Source: an uncultured Coprococcus sp.
GTDB lineage: Bacteria; Bacillota; Clostridia; Lachnospirales; Lachnospiraceae
Assembly: GCA_934247115.1 (NCBI GenBank)
Contig: CAKQIY010000007.1
Coordinates: 1-64,000 of the forward strand
DNA: 64,000 nt
Direction: 5' to 3'
The position numbers and the translations under genes are program-made. Within the stretch, counting starts at the first letter, position 1. Every line of letters starts with the position of its first letter. The notes below the pieces were generated by a model, which saw nothing but the letters and a program-made list of their open reading frames with translations, did no database searches and was not told where the DNA came from. Of this stretch, positions 8,860-18,331 are shown in pieces.

Positions 8860-10104
8860 CTACGAACGATAATCCCCATTGATCTTCACGTAATCATATG
8901 TCAGGTCACAGCCCCATGCCTTGGCTGTCACGTCACCGATTCCGAGATCTATGTTGATGTGTATCTCATCCGAGCTCAATACCTTGGCTGCCTTCTCCTC
9001 CGAGAATGGTACGCCTGCACCGTTGCGGCATACAGGAACCACGCCGTATTCTGACTCAAGGTCAACTGCAACCTTATCTATGTCGAAATCAGCCTCCGCA
9101 TATCCGATGGCACAGAGGATACGTCCCCAGTTGGCATCCTCGCCGAACATAGCACACTTTGTAAGTGGGGAGCGGATAACGCTCTTTGCAACTATGATGG
9201 CTGTGTCAAGATCAGGTGCTCCTGCAACTGTGCACTCGATCATCTTGGTTGCTCCCTCACCGTCCGAGGCTAGCATCATGGTCATACACTCCATAACTAT
9301 GTAGAGTGCCTTCTTGAACTTCTCATAAGCTTCGTTCTCCGTGTCGATGAGTGTGTTGCCCGCAAGTCCATTTGCCATGACTGTCAGAGTATCATTTGTG
9401 GACTGGTCTCCGTCTACAGAGAGGCAGTTGTATGTCACCTTTACGATCTCTGAGAGTGCCTTCTGGATAAGCTCTGATGTGATAGCTATGTCTGAGGTGA
9501 TGAAGTTAAGCGTTGTAGCCATGTTTGGATGGATCATTCCGCTTCCCTTTGCCATACCGCCAAGGGTGCATGTCACACCATCTATGTCGAACTGGACAGC
9601 AACCTGCTTGTCAACTGTGTCTGTGGTCATGATAGCATTTGCAGCTTTGTCGTTGCCGTCTGCTGAGAGCCCGTCAGCAAGTTCCTTCATGTGCTCCTCA
9701 AATGGCTCGATAGGGATGATCTGTCCGATGACACCTGTTGAAGCATTGATGACAAGGTTCACATCTATGCCAAGGGCATCCGCTGCAAGCTGGGATATCT
9801 TCTCAGCCTTCTCTATTCCATCTGCGTTGCATGTGTTGGCATTCTTGGAGTTTACAATGACTGCCTGTGCCTTGTTGCCAGACTTCTTCAGGTGCTCCTT
9901 GGTAACTGTAACCGGCGCACCCTTCACCTTGTTCTGTGTATACACGCCTGCTGCCACACATGGCACCCCTGAAAATACCATTCCAAGGTCATTCTTGTTC
10001 TTGTCAGGGTTCAGTCCACAGTTAAGGCCATTTGCTGTGAAACCCTTTGCAGCGCACACGCCACCATCTACATATGTATAACCGTCATATATCTTCTTGT
10101 TCAT
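8860..10104 (-). CDS. argJ: Bifunctional ornithine acetyltransferase / N-acetylglutamate synthase
   Basis: ArgJ moves the acetyl group from N-acetylornithine to glutamate and so closes the cyclic arginine pathway; many members also use acetyl-CoA. The 414-residue product shows STGVIGQ and the self-cleavage block KGSGMIHPNMATTLNF; cleavage before Thr197 makes the alpha and beta chains, with Thr197 as nucleophile. An upstream GTG/ATG-type extension of 12 residues is possible, but the ATG at 10104 has GGATT/AAGGGAT just before it and fits the family start. It follows gltX by 85 bases on the same strand. No other arginine genes are present here. Confidence 0.96.
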   Translation of the reverse strand: MNKKIYDGYTYVDGGVCAAKGFTANGLNCGLNPDKNKNDLGMVFSGVPCVAAGVYTQNKVKGAPVTVTKEHLKKSGNKAQAVIVNSKNANTCNADGIEKAEKISQLAADALGIDVNLVINASTGVIGQIIPIEPFEEHMKELADGLSADGNDKAANAIMTTDTVDKQVAVQFDIDGVTCTLGGMAKGSGMIHPNMATTLNFITSDIAITSELIQKALSEIVKVTYNCLSVDGDQSTNDTLTVMANGLAGNTLIDTENEAYEKFKKALYIVMECMTMMLASDGEGATKMIECTVAGAPDLDTAIIVAKSVIRSPLTKCAMFGEDANWGRILCAIGYAEADFDIDKVAVDLESEYGVVPVCRNGAGVPFSEEKAAKVLSSDEIHINIDLGIGDVTAKAWGCDLTYDYVKINGDYRS

Positions 10105-10189
10105 AGTAATCCAATCCCTTCTAAAATGTATTTTAACCAATCTTCACCAATTGGCTGCCAACTTAATGTTCGCAGCCAATTTATATATC

Positions 10190-11866
10190 CTATCTATTCA
10201 CCCACGCAAGGAACTTGTCCAGTCTGCCCATGGTCTTGTCTTTTCCGATCACGTTCATGATAGTGAACAGGTCAGGTGAGTTCTGCTTGCCTGTTATGGC
10301 AACTCTTACTATGGTACATACATCTGTGATGCTGCCCTTGTATCCGTCAGGATTCTGCTTGTACTCCTTGACATTTGGACAGTAGCCGATCTTCTCGCCC
10401 ATGACCTTCATGCTTGAGAACCAGTCCTCTGAGTCAAGGAAGAGATCCTTCTTGTACTCCTCGATGACCTCTGTGATCATCTCCGGTGTGTACTTCTCGT
10501 CTATCTCATACTGGAGATCCAGCTCGTCCTCAGGCGTGTACAGATAACCGAACATCGCGCGCAGATCTGACCATTTGCCGACGTCCTTGCGGACCTTCTT
10601 GCCTGACATCTTCCACAGGTTGATGGTCTTCATGAAGCCATCCTTGTCCTGTGTGCCAAATGTATATATGTTCTCGTCATGCTCCTTTGCCCACTCCATG
10701 ATGAGGTCGTAGCACTCCTCGGCTGTGAGCTTTGAGATCATCTCCTTGCTGACATCGTTGAGCTTCACCATATCAAAAAGCGCACCACTGACAGGCATCT
10801 TCTTGAGTGAAAGTGTGAAGTCGTCTATCGTCTTGTCCGCATGGGCTGCATGCCACTCCTCGTAGTTGGAGTTTGCTATTGTCATAAGGTACTCAAGCAC
10901 GCTGACTGATGGAAAGCCCTGCTCTGCATAGAAGCCAACCGCAGCCTCCGGATCCTTTCTCTTGCTGAGCTTTCTCTTTCTCTGGTGCTCGCCCTCCTCA
11001 TCCACTGTGACCTCAAGTTTCATGATAGGTGCGATATGCGCATACTTTGGAAGTGCAAATCCACACAAGTCAAAGAGCTGCTTGTGGAGTGGATATGACG
11101 CAAGCCACTCGTCACCTCTGATGACAAGATTTGTCCTCATGAAGTGATCGTCAACTGCATGTGCAAAATGGTATGTAGGTATTCCATCTGACTTCAGAAG
11201 TACCACATCCATGATATTCTCAGGCATCTCAATCTTGCCCCTGATAGGATCGCTGTAGTTAACAGTCTTTCCTGCCTCACCCGGACTCTTGAGTCTCACA
11301 ACATAAGGCTCGCCCGCAGCAAGCTTCTCCTCTATCTGCTCATATGTCAGGTTTCTTCCAACCGCATACTCACCGTAATATCCTATGTCAACCTTTGCAG
11401 CCTCCTGCTTTGCCCTGATCTCGTCAAGCTCCTCGGCTGTTGTAAAGTCAGGATATGCATATCCCTCCTGCATAAGTTTCTTGACACAGGTCTGATATAT
11501 CTCTTTTCTCTCGCTCTGCTTATATGGACCATATATGGTCTCGCCGCCCTCAAATGGCCCCTCGTCAAATCCAAGATCAAACTTCTTCAGCGAATTGATG
11601 ATCTCATTTACACCGTCCTCAAGCTCTCTCTTCCTATCGGTATCCTCTATTCTGAGGTAGAACACGCCACCGCTCTGCTTTGCAAGCTTTCTTGAGATCA
11701 TGGCAGCATACAGTCCGCCGATGTGCATGTATCCTGTAGGACTCGGTGCAAATCTTGTCACCCTTGCTCCCTCCGGAAGATCTCTCTCAGGGAATCTCTT
11801 CTCAAGATCATCCACTGTATCTGTTATATCTGCAAATATCAAATCCGCTAATTTGTTGTAATCCAT
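10190..11866 (-). CDS. gltX: Glutamyl-tRNA synthetase
   Basis: A class I synthetase that charges tRNA-Glu (and, in non-discriminating forms, tRNA-Gln). FAPSPTGYMHIGGL contains the HIGH-type motif (residues 48-51), RKRKLSKRKDPEA is the KMSKS loop, and NIMDVVLLKSDGIPTYHFA is the conserved catalytic-domain block. Length (558 residues) is longer than the usual 480-500 because of an N-terminal extension of about 35 residues and a longer C-terminal part. I choose the ATG at 11866, which has AAAGGTG nine bases upstream, over the in-frame GTG at 11878. Likely cotranscribed with argJ. Confidence 0.93.
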   Translation of the reverse strand: MDYNKLADLIFADITDTVDDLEKRFPERDLPEGARVTRFAPSPTGYMHIGGLYAAMISRKLAKQSGGVFYLRIEDTDRKRELEDGVNEIINSLKKFDLGFDEGPFEGGETIYGPYKQSERKEIYQTCVKKLMQEGYAYPDFTTAEELDEIRAKQEAAKVDIGYYGEYAVGRNLTYEQIEEKLAAGEPYVVRLKSPGEAGKTVNYSDPIRGKIEMPENIMDVVLLKSDGIPTYHFAHAVDDHFMRTNLVIRGDEWLASYPLHKQLFDLCGFALPKYAHIAPIMKLEVTVDEEGEHQRKRKLSKRKDPEAAVGFYAEQGFPSVSVLEYLMTIANSNYEEWHAAHADKTIDDFTLSLKKMPVSGALFDMVKLNDVSKEMISKLTAEECYDLIMEWAKEHDENIYTFGTQDKDGFMKTINLWKMSGKKVRKDVGKWSDLRAMFGYLYTPEDELDLQYEIDEKYTPEMITEVIEEYKKDLFLDSEDWFSSMKVMGEKIGYCPNVKEYKQNPDGYKGSITDVCTIVRVAITGKQNSPDLFTIMNVIGKDKTMGRLDKFLAWVNR

Positions 11867-12066
11867 CTCCTGTATCACCTTTCTGAATTTATGTTAGATC
11901 CAATTCGCCGCTCGCCAATCATGCAGGCACGTTGGCTCACTTGCGCTCATTATACTCTGTCTGATTATAATTTGTATTATGTTTTACGTCAATTCCTTAA
12001 ACCACAAGAACTATTGATCTCGTATTAGGTGTTGATCATACCCCAACTCTCGTCATCCCAGCGCGC

Positions 12067-12585
12067 TTATCTTCTTGATTTACACGTAAAATTCTCCACA
12101 ACTATCTCATACACATTTACCGCTGCAAGCATCTGGTCTGAGTAGTTGTATTTCTTCTTCTCTATCTTGTCAAATGACCTCATATTATCAGTATTTCTCA
12201 TGAGCTGATGATTCATGAGGCAATTAAGCGCCGCACACTTCTCCTCCGGATCTGTGAGCTTTCTAGCTGTGCCATTTCCCATGATACTGCTGTAGAGATA
12301 ACCGAAGCTGCATGCATTTGGTCCCTCGACCAGATAATGATCCGTGTCCATCTCTATGGCAACCTTCGGATCTGCTGCCAAAGCATCCACCTTCCTGCCC
12401 TCGCCGGCAGAGTGGAAGTAAAGCTTCAGGACATCCTCTTCGTAGGTATAGCCGAAATTCAGCGGAACTATGTACATTCCCTCTTCATCGTGCACCGCCA
12501 TACGAAACACCTTGCACGAATCAAGTACATCCACTATCTCTTCACGATCTGTTATCATCCTGTCACTTCTCCGCATCTCCCGCAT
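12067..12585 (-). CDS. Pyridoxamine 5'-phosphate oxidase family (NimA-like) flavin-binding protein
   Basis: A 172-residue protein of the split-barrel flavin family (Pyridox_ox_2). Typical features are the start MRRSDRMITDREEIVDVL, the strand VPLNFGYTYE, and LYFHSAGEGRKVDAL, which holds the flavin phosphate. Members bind FMN or F420-like cofactors and some reduce nitroimidazoles, but the physiological reaction is usually unknown. GGGAGG lies six bases before the ATG. It stands alone between gltX and an oxidoreductase gene. Confidence 0.85.
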   Translation of the reverse strand: MREMRRSDRMITDREEIVDVLDSCKVFRMAVHDEEGMYIVPLNFGYTYEEDVLKLYFHSAGEGRKVDALAADPKVAIEMDTDHYLVEGPNACSFGYLYSSIMGNGTARKLTDPEEKCAALNCLMNHQLMRNTDNMRSFDKIEKKKYNYSDQMLAAVNVYEIVVENFTCKSRR

Positions 12586-12746
12586 ACAATACCTCCCTCT
12601 TTCATCATACAGTCTTGTGCAATCCTCTTTTTCTCATTTGCTATCTTAATCTTAATTCACTCTTAGAGCAAAATATAATCTAATAAAATAGTATAAATGA
12701 CGCCGGCATATTTTCAAGTTCTTTGGACTTTATATTATTCGGATTT

Positions 12747-13713
12747 TTACAATCTTTTTAATGCGCCATCCCACTCTTTTCTAATATCATCCATAAGCTT
12801 CATCATATATATCGACTCAGCCAGAGGCATCGACTTACTCTGTGTCCGTCCCTGTCTGATCATATCCAGACTCTCCATGATTTCGTATTCATAACCACTT
12901 ATCTGTTCCGGCACATCCACATGTCTGATAAGCCTGTCCTCACAGTCGAACACATCTATCCCCTGCGGATTATTTATATTATTGACTATCATATATCCCT
13001 TCTCGCCATAGAAGATTCCTTTTCTATCCGATCTGCCATATATGCTGTGGGTCGTCACTGCCATCCTTCCGTCTTCGTATTTGACTGTTATGCTCTCCTG
13101 TCCGTCTACCCCGGTCTCATGCATCATAACAGACGATTCGATAGCTGATATCTCCTTACCCATATGCATGACAATGAAGTTCAGCCCGTAAACTCCCACG
13201 TCTAAAAGGGCACCTCCTGCCAGCTCAGGTCTGATCAGACGCTCTATCTTTGATATCGGATAGGACAGGTTGCAGGTCATTGTCTTGATCTCCCCTATCA
13301 CACCAGATTCCAGAATTTCATTTATTATCTGTCTGGACGGCATATACCTCGTCCATATCGCCTCAGCCACATACACCTTCTTCTCCGCTGCCAGAGCTGC
13401 GATCTCCTCAGCCTGCGCAGCATCGTAGGTAAATGCTTTCTCGCAGAGTACATTTCTTCCATGTTCTATGCAGAGCTTCATATGCTCATAGTGATGTGAA
13501 TGCGGCGTTGCAATGTATATAAGATCTATAGCATCATCACTTACCAGTTCTTCGTAACTTCCATAAGTCTTATCTATATCAAATTTCCTGGCAAATGCAT
13601 TTGCCTTTTCCAAAGTTCTTGAACCTACTGCATACAGCTCCACATCATCCATCTTATTTATCGTATCTGCCATAACGCTGGCGATCTTGCCTGCTCCCAA
13701 TATTCCTATGTTC
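12747..13713 (-). CDS. Gfo/Idh/MocA-family NAD(P)-dependent oxidoreductase
   Basis: The N-terminal Rossmann fold shows MNIGILGAGKIASVMA and YIATPHSHHYEH; the usual catalytic EKP is EKA here (NVLCEKAFTYDA). The C-terminal alpha/beta domain includes AGGALLDVGVYGLNF. Members oxidise or reduce sugars, inositols or trans-dihydrodiols; the substrate cannot be read from sequence. Translation begins with GTG and AGGAGG lies seven bases upstream; the initiator base is at 13715 and the last base given here belongs to the same codon. The Ala in place of Pro in EKP is a mild oddity. No sugar transporter is adjacent. Confidence 0.88.
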
Positions 13714-13841
13714 ACGTGCTGTCCTCCTGTTATTTATATAAGTTTTCAAGTGCTGTCGCTGCATATATCAATCTTCCCAAGTATTCTATTGTTGTTTATT
13801 GACAAATTTGACACTACACATCCGATTATAACACACAGCCC

Positions 13842-13891
13842 GAAAAAAAGAAGAAAAACTCCTGATGCCAGCGATAACTGACACCAGGAGT
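13842..13891 (-). terminator. Terminator of the aldolase-family gene
   Basis: On minus, ACTCCTGGTGTCAG pairs with CTGGCATCAGGAGT using two G-U pairs, followed by TTTTTCTTC and a further U run. The G-U pairs work only in the minus-strand RNA, which fixes the direction. Confidence 0.8.
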
Positions 13892-14088
13892 CCTCCCCTT
13901 TATCTTGAACACCATTACCTGTGTCCAACCCACAATGTGTATATTATTTTGTTTTATGTTAAATACTGTATCAACACTTATTATAAGCTATTGCCATGAC
14001 ATATATCAAGACATTTGTTCCCTCTCTGTATTGTATGCATTCGCAGCAACTGGTTACTCACTGTATGGCATACATTCTTAGCAGCTGG

Positions 14089-15063
14089 CTACTCTCTGTA
14101 CATAAGGTAGCTGTACATATCTGCATAATCATGTCTTTCATTCTTGATGAAATCGATGGCTTCCCTTGGGTGCTGATTCAGCATTCCGGTCAGCATGTAT
14201 GGCACATCATAGCCCCATACTGCATCTCCCTTTGCCTTGAGCGGAACCATGTACTGCTCTATGAACTTCAAGATGTGATACAGGTTGTACTTTGGATTTC
14301 TGAGGAATCCAAGAAGAAGCTCAAGTGCACAATTTCCTGCGCCTCTGCCCATACAGCTTACAGTTCCATCGAGCATGCTCGCACCACTCCTCATTGCCTC
14401 AACTGTGTTGGCATAGGCAAGCTTTAAGTTGTCGTGTGCATGTATTCCTATCTTCTTGCCATACTTCTCTCCAACTGCGACATATTTCTCCGCGAGCTTC
14501 TTGATCTGCTCAGGGTACAGTGAACCGTAGCTGTCAACAATGTATATTCCATCTACATTGCTCTTGCCAAGCATCTCAAGGGCAAGATCTATATCCGACT
14601 CCTGATCCTTTGAAACCGCCATGATGTTGCATGTTGTCTCGTATCCCTTTGCATGTGCATCCTCGATCATCTCGATGGCTGCCGGCATGGTGTTGATATA
14701 TGTTGCAACTCTCACCAGATCGATGACACTGTCGGCTCTGTCGATTATGTCCTTCTTGTAGTCGCATCTTCCGACATCAGCCATAACTGAGATCTTCAAA
14801 TCTGTATTGTTCTCTCCGACGATGGCTCTTATGTCCTCCTCGTTACAGAACTTCCATTTGCCGAATTTGTTCACATCAAACATTTCCTTGGAGGCCTTAT
14901 AGCCGAATTCCATATAATCAACCCCCGCCTTGATGTTCGCTTCATAGAGGGCTCTTATAAACTCGTCAGTAAAATAGAAATCATTGACAAGTCCTCCATC
15001 TCTTATTGTTGCGTCAAGTACCTGAATGTCAGGTCTGTAGGTGATCAGATCTCCGCCTATCAT
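14089..15063 (-). CDS. DRE-TIM metallolyase / aldolase-domain protein of unknown substrate
   Basis: The 324-residue product has the HMGL-like TIM barrel: QVLDATIRDGG at the start (metal- and substrate-binding DxTxRDGG), IGIHAHDNLKLAYANT (HxHD metal ligands) and CMGRGAGNCALE near the end of the barrel. This is the fold of 4-hydroxy-2-oxovalerate aldolase, HMG-CoA lyase and isopropylmalate synthase. It lacks the C-terminal regulatory domain of LeuA/CimA. No partner acetaldehyde dehydrogenase or leucine gene is adjacent, so the reaction is open. AGGAGG is eight bases before the ATG. A -35/-10 pair lies about 125 bases upstream. Confidence 0.82.
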   Translation of the reverse strand: MIGGDLITYRPDIQVLDATIRDGGLVNDFYFTDEFIRALYEANIKAGVDYMEFGYKASKEMFDVNKFGKWKFCNEEDIRAIVGENNTDLKISVMADVGRCDYKKDIIDRADSVIDLVRVATYINTMPAAIEMIEDAHAKGYETTCNIMAVSKDQESDIDLALEMLGKSNVDGIYIVDSYGSLYPEQIKKLAEKYVAVGEKYGKKIGIHAHDNLKLAYANTVEAMRSGASMLDGTVSCMGRGAGNCALELLLGFLRNPKYNLYHILKFIEQYMVPLKAKGDAVWGYDVPYMLTGMLNQHPREAIDFIKNERHDYADMYSYLMYRE

Positions 15064-15186
15064 AATAGTGTCCTCCTTCTTCTTTTTTACATCAACCTTT
15101 CAATGAGATTTTTGATAATGGTCGATGTTTCCTCAATTTAAACTTACGTCACTTTAACGCGTTGGTGTATGTTAGTGGCTTTGTTT

Positions 15187-15214
15187 AGTATAGCACATAA
15201 AAAAATTAATGCAA
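15187..15214 (-). promoter_or_regulatory. Promoter of the aldolase-family gene
   Basis: TTGCAT (15209-15214), 16-base spacer, TATACT (15187-15192) with TGC before the -10. Confidence 0.6.
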
Positions 15215-15382
15215 GGACTTTTTTCCGCGTGCAAGTTCATTTGCGAATAGATCCGTCTGTGGTGAGATTGTCTGTGTTTAAATTTATTGTAAGCAGATCC
15301 GTCATGGAATTATTTGTTGTGGTTAAATCTCTTATTCTTACAATTTTTGCCACAAAATTATCACATATCAACCATAAATTAT

Positions 15383-15421
15383 CCCCAAGGATACAATTTT
15401 CAAAATTTTGTATCCTTGGGG
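15383..15421. repeat. Long palindromic hairpin in the intergenic region after the GH1 gene
   Basis: CCCCAAGGATACAA and its exact complement TTGTATCCTTGGGG enclose an 11-base AT-rich centre. It sits about 130 bases after the GH1 stop codon and could end that transcript, but it lacks a clear U tract on either strand (ATAATTT on minus). The rest of the 490-base gap holds only the promoter of the aldolase gene and AT-rich sequence. Confidence 0.6.
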
Positions 15422-15554
15422 CTGTAATTTACTGATTTGGTGAGAATTTTGTATCTTTTCTTTTGTTTTCACTGTCATTTGAGATAATCTGACTTCATCT
15501 ATCCGATTCCAATAACTTTCAAGCAGCTTTCGACCGACTTCCAATTACTTAAAA

Positions 15555-16973
15555 CTAGCTCAGATCCTCGCCGTTGGTCTCGATGACCTTCTTATACCAG
15601 TAGAAGGAATCCTTTCTGTATCTCGCAAGATCCTTCATGTCAAATTCATCTCTGTTGACATAGATGAATCCATATCTCTTGGTGATTCCCTCGTGGGTGG
15701 ACACGAGATCAATTGCTGACCAAGGGCAGTAACCCATCATCTCTGCGCCCTCGTCTGCTGCCAGCTTGATCTGCTCTATATGCTTTCTTAAGTACTCGAT
15801 ACGATAGTCGTCGTGTACCTTGCCGTCCTCTGTGAGCTTGTCATATGCGCCAAGACCATTCTCTGTCACGATCATAGGAAGGTGATATCTGCTGTACATC
15901 TCTCTTATAGTTGCCCTGAAGCCGTCAGGGTCTATCTCCCAACCAAACTCTGTGCGGAGAAGATTTGGATTTGGATACGCCTTGTATACCCCCGGCTCAA
16001 TACCGGCTGATTGCTGATCCTTTTTTTCTGAGTCCGTCACAGCAACCGGGCTGTCATCCCACTCAACAGTTGCAGTGTTATAATAATTGAAACCTATAAA
16101 ATCAGGCTTTGCCTGCGCCATGATATCCATATCTCCAGCCTCAATAACAGGGATAGCGTCATGCTCTTCAAGGAACTTCCACACCAGGTCGTTGTATCTT
16201 CCATACACTGCCATATCAAGGTAAAGCCAGTTTCTTATCGCATTGAAGTTCTGTGCTGCAAGCACATCCTTTGGCTTACATGTTGCAGGATATACCAGAG
16301 AGATGTTCGGGGCAGGACCAATCTTTGCACCAGGGCACATCTCGTGGAGAAGTTTCATGGCCTTTGCCTGAGCAAGGAGCATGTGGTGATTCTCCTGATA
16401 AAGCTTCTTGTATTTATTTGTCACGCCTTCCATGTTGCAGGTTCCGATCACGTCACCCACAAGTGTGAGCATGTTCTGCTCATTGATCGTCAGCCAGTAC
16501 TTTACTCTGTCGCCATAATTTGTGTAGAGAAGCTTTGCAAATTCAACAAACTCGTCAACGCTCTCTCTTCTAGACCAGCCACCCTTTTTCTCAAGAGCCG
16601 CAGGAAGATCAAAATGGAACATTGTGACAAGCGGCTCGATTCCGTACTTGAGACACTCATTTATCACGTTGTTGTAGAAGTCGATTCCCTCCTGGTTGAC
16701 TCTGCCTGTTCCTTCAGGGAGAACTCTGCTCCACGCGATGGAGAATCTGAATGTCTTGAAGCCCATCTCAGCCATGAGGGCTATATCCTCTGCATATCTG
16801 TGGTAAAAATCAGCGCACACGTCCAGCTCACTTGTTCCCGCCGGAACTGTCTTGATATCCTGCACACTTGGACCCTTGCCGTGTGACAGATTGGCACCCT
16901 CAACCTGATATGCGCTTGTTGATGCTCCCCAGAGGAAGTTCTCTGGGAGTCCATGATTCTTTGTTATCATCAT
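15555..16973 (-). CDS. Glycoside hydrolase family 1 (6-phospho-)beta-glucosidase
   Basis: A 472-residue GH1 enzyme. The acid/base Glu is in LTINEQN and the nucleophile Glu in MIVTENGLG; the start FLWGASTSAYQVEGA is typical. Near the C-terminus it has STHEGITKRYGFIYVN, with Ser/Thr, Lys and Tyr where 6-phospho-beta-glucosidases bind the phosphate, rather than the EW..GY..RFG motif of plain beta-glucosidases. This favours a phosphorylated substrate. It follows the ROK kinase gene by 41 bases, with GGAGGG before the ATG, so the two form an operon: kinase first, then hydrolase. No PTS gene is nearby. I did not name it bglA because the substrate is inferred. Confidence 0.92.
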   Translation of the reverse strand: MMITKNHGLPENFLWGASTSAYQVEGANLSHGKGPSVQDIKTVPAGTSELDVCADFYHRYAEDIALMAEMGFKTFRFSIAWSRVLPEGTGRVNQEGIDFYNNVINECLKYGIEPLVTMFHFDLPAALEKKGGWSRRESVDEFVEFAKLLYTNYGDRVKYWLTINEQNMLTLVGDVIGTCNMEGVTNKYKKLYQENHHMLLAQAKAMKLLHEMCPGAKIGPAPNISLVYPATCKPKDVLAAQNFNAIRNWLYLDMAVYGRYNDLVWKFLEEHDAIPVIEAGDMDIMAQAKPDFIGFNYYNTATVEWDDSPVAVTDSEKKDQQSAGIEPGVYKAYPNPNLLRTEFGWEIDPDGFRATIREMYSRYHLPMIVTENGLGAYDKLTEDGKVHDDYRIEYLRKHIEQIKLAADEGAEMMGYCPWSAIDLVSTHEGITKRYGFIYVNRDEFDMKDLARYRKDSFYWYKKVIETNGEDLS

Positions 16974-17014
16974 AGTTTTGTCCCTCCATATTTTATTTAT
17001 AATATTTCCAGCCT

Positions 17015-17980
17015 TTATTTCACACCCTCATACTTCTGCTTATAGTTGTATAACGCGCCAAGAAGATTCGAGTCATTGCGGAACTTGCACGTGTCGATAA
17101 CCATGCCATCGTAGGTCTTGGTCATCTTTCTAATCTTGTCCACATACTTCTTAACCCCCGGAACAAAGTTCGGGTTGGCACTCATTCCGCCTCCAATAAG
17201 TATGACATCCGGATCTATCGTCATGTACAGGTTACAGCAGAGCTTTGCTATGGAAAAGTATGAGTCCTCAACCATATCTGCGATCTCCTGATTGCCCTCA
17301 TCTATCCACTGATATACCATCTCACCTGACACCTCTTCCGGCTTCATATGCATGATCTTGGATGCCTTGTATGTAATGGAGCTTGCAGTACATGTTGAGG
17401 TTACCATGAACGGGTTATATTCAAATGTCTCCTCGACAGTCAGCTCTTCACAGCATCTGACATTATCAGCTTCTTCCCTTGTCATGTTCATGAGTGCATA
17501 TGACAATTCACCAGCCAGAAGTCTCTTGCCTCTGTGGATCTTTCTGTCAATGATTATTCCACCGCCGATTCCTGTACCCACCACAACGACCGCTGCATTT
17601 GTAGCCGTGCTGGCATTGCCCAGCCACACCTCTGCGAGAGCCGCACATTTGCCATCGTTCTCAAGAGCTACAGGCACACCGCCGCATGCCTCTGATATGA
17701 GATTGCCAAGATGTGCACCGTCAAGATACTTGATTCCGCCACCGCCGTACACTATGCCGCGCTCAACATCTATCTGTCCAGGAAGCCCCATGGCAATTCC
17801 TGTTATCTCATTCTCTGGTGCTTTCTCGTCATACACCTTCTTGATCTGCGCCACAAACGCCGGAGTCCCAGCCTCAGCATATCTGTCGGTTGGAGTCTTA
17901 CCCTTTCCCGATATATTGCCCTCATCGTCCATTAACGCATACTTTATAAATGTTGCCCCTACATCAAATACTAAATACAT
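17015..17980 (-). CDS. ROK-family sugar kinase, candidate beta-glucoside kinase
   Basis: The 321-residue protein shows ROK-type ATP and sugar motifs: DVGATFIKYALMD at the N-terminus, GIAMGLPGQID, VALENDGKCAALAE (catalytic Asp in ENDG) and VVVGTGIGGGIIID. The zinc motif CxCGxxGCxE of glucokinase-type ROK proteins is absent. Together with the downstream GH1 gene with a phospho-type site this suggests ATP-dependent phosphorylation of cellobiose or another beta-glucoside before cleavage, as in Klebsiella BglK. A plain glucokinase or another hexose kinase remains possible. GGAGGG lies just before the ATG. Confidence 0.88.
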   Translation of the reverse strand: MYLVFDVGATFIKYALMDDEGNISGKGKTPTDRYAEAGTPAFVAQIKKVYDEKAPENEITGIAMGLPGQIDVERGIVYGGGGIKYLDGAHLGNLISEACGGVPVALENDGKCAALAEVWLGNASTATNAAVVVVGTGIGGGIIIDRKIHRGKRLLAGELSYALMNMTREEADNVRCCEELTVEETFEYNPFMVTSTCTASSITYKASKIMHMKPEEVSGEMVYQWIDEGNQEIADMVEDSYFSIAKLCCNLYMTIDPDVILIGGGMSANPNFVPGVKKYVDKIRKMTKTYDGMVIDTCKFRNDSNLLGALYNYKQKYEGVK

Positions 17981-17989
17981 AAGTCCCTC

Positions 17990-18229
17990 CTATTTTTCTC
18001 ATTTACCAGTCCATAACAATCTCTGCAATCTCCTACATCATCCATTGTGCCCTTTGTGTTCAGTATTATTTTTACTGTATCATCGCCAAGTCTCAGCCCT
18101 GGTTCTTCCAGACACATATTCTCAAATGTATAAATATGCCTTCCTTTACCAAACTCTTGGATTCTGCATAACCGCACCAAACACAAAATTGTCTTTTATT
18201 GATCGTTCTTCTAAACCTTTTCTGTTCAT
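17990..18229 (-). pseudogene. Remnant of an Rpn-family (PD-(D/E)XK) transposase/nuclease gene
   Basis: A strong GAGGAGG precedes ATG at 18229 and the first 27 residues (including KDNFVFGAVMQNP) match the start of Rpn-type proteins, then a stop follows at 18146. In another frame, immediately downstream, GKGRHIYTFENMCLEEP and LNTKGTMDDV match later parts of the same family. The central nuclease region is gone and the remainder is frameshifted and interrupted. It is a dead gene with a large internal deletion, lying between glpK and the ROK gene. Confidence 0.75.
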
Positions 18230-18331
18230 ATTTCCTCCTCTGTACACGCCTCTCCAAACGCATTCTTCGCAAGAAATAATCACAATTTCTATGTATTATT
18301 ATAGATAATAATTGGCATAACGGCAACCATA

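Noticed and set aside
9341..10081. 246-residue open frame on plus opposite argJ
   Set aside because: Antisense shadow of a clear argJ; low-complexity Ser/Pro-rich product, no ribosome binding site.
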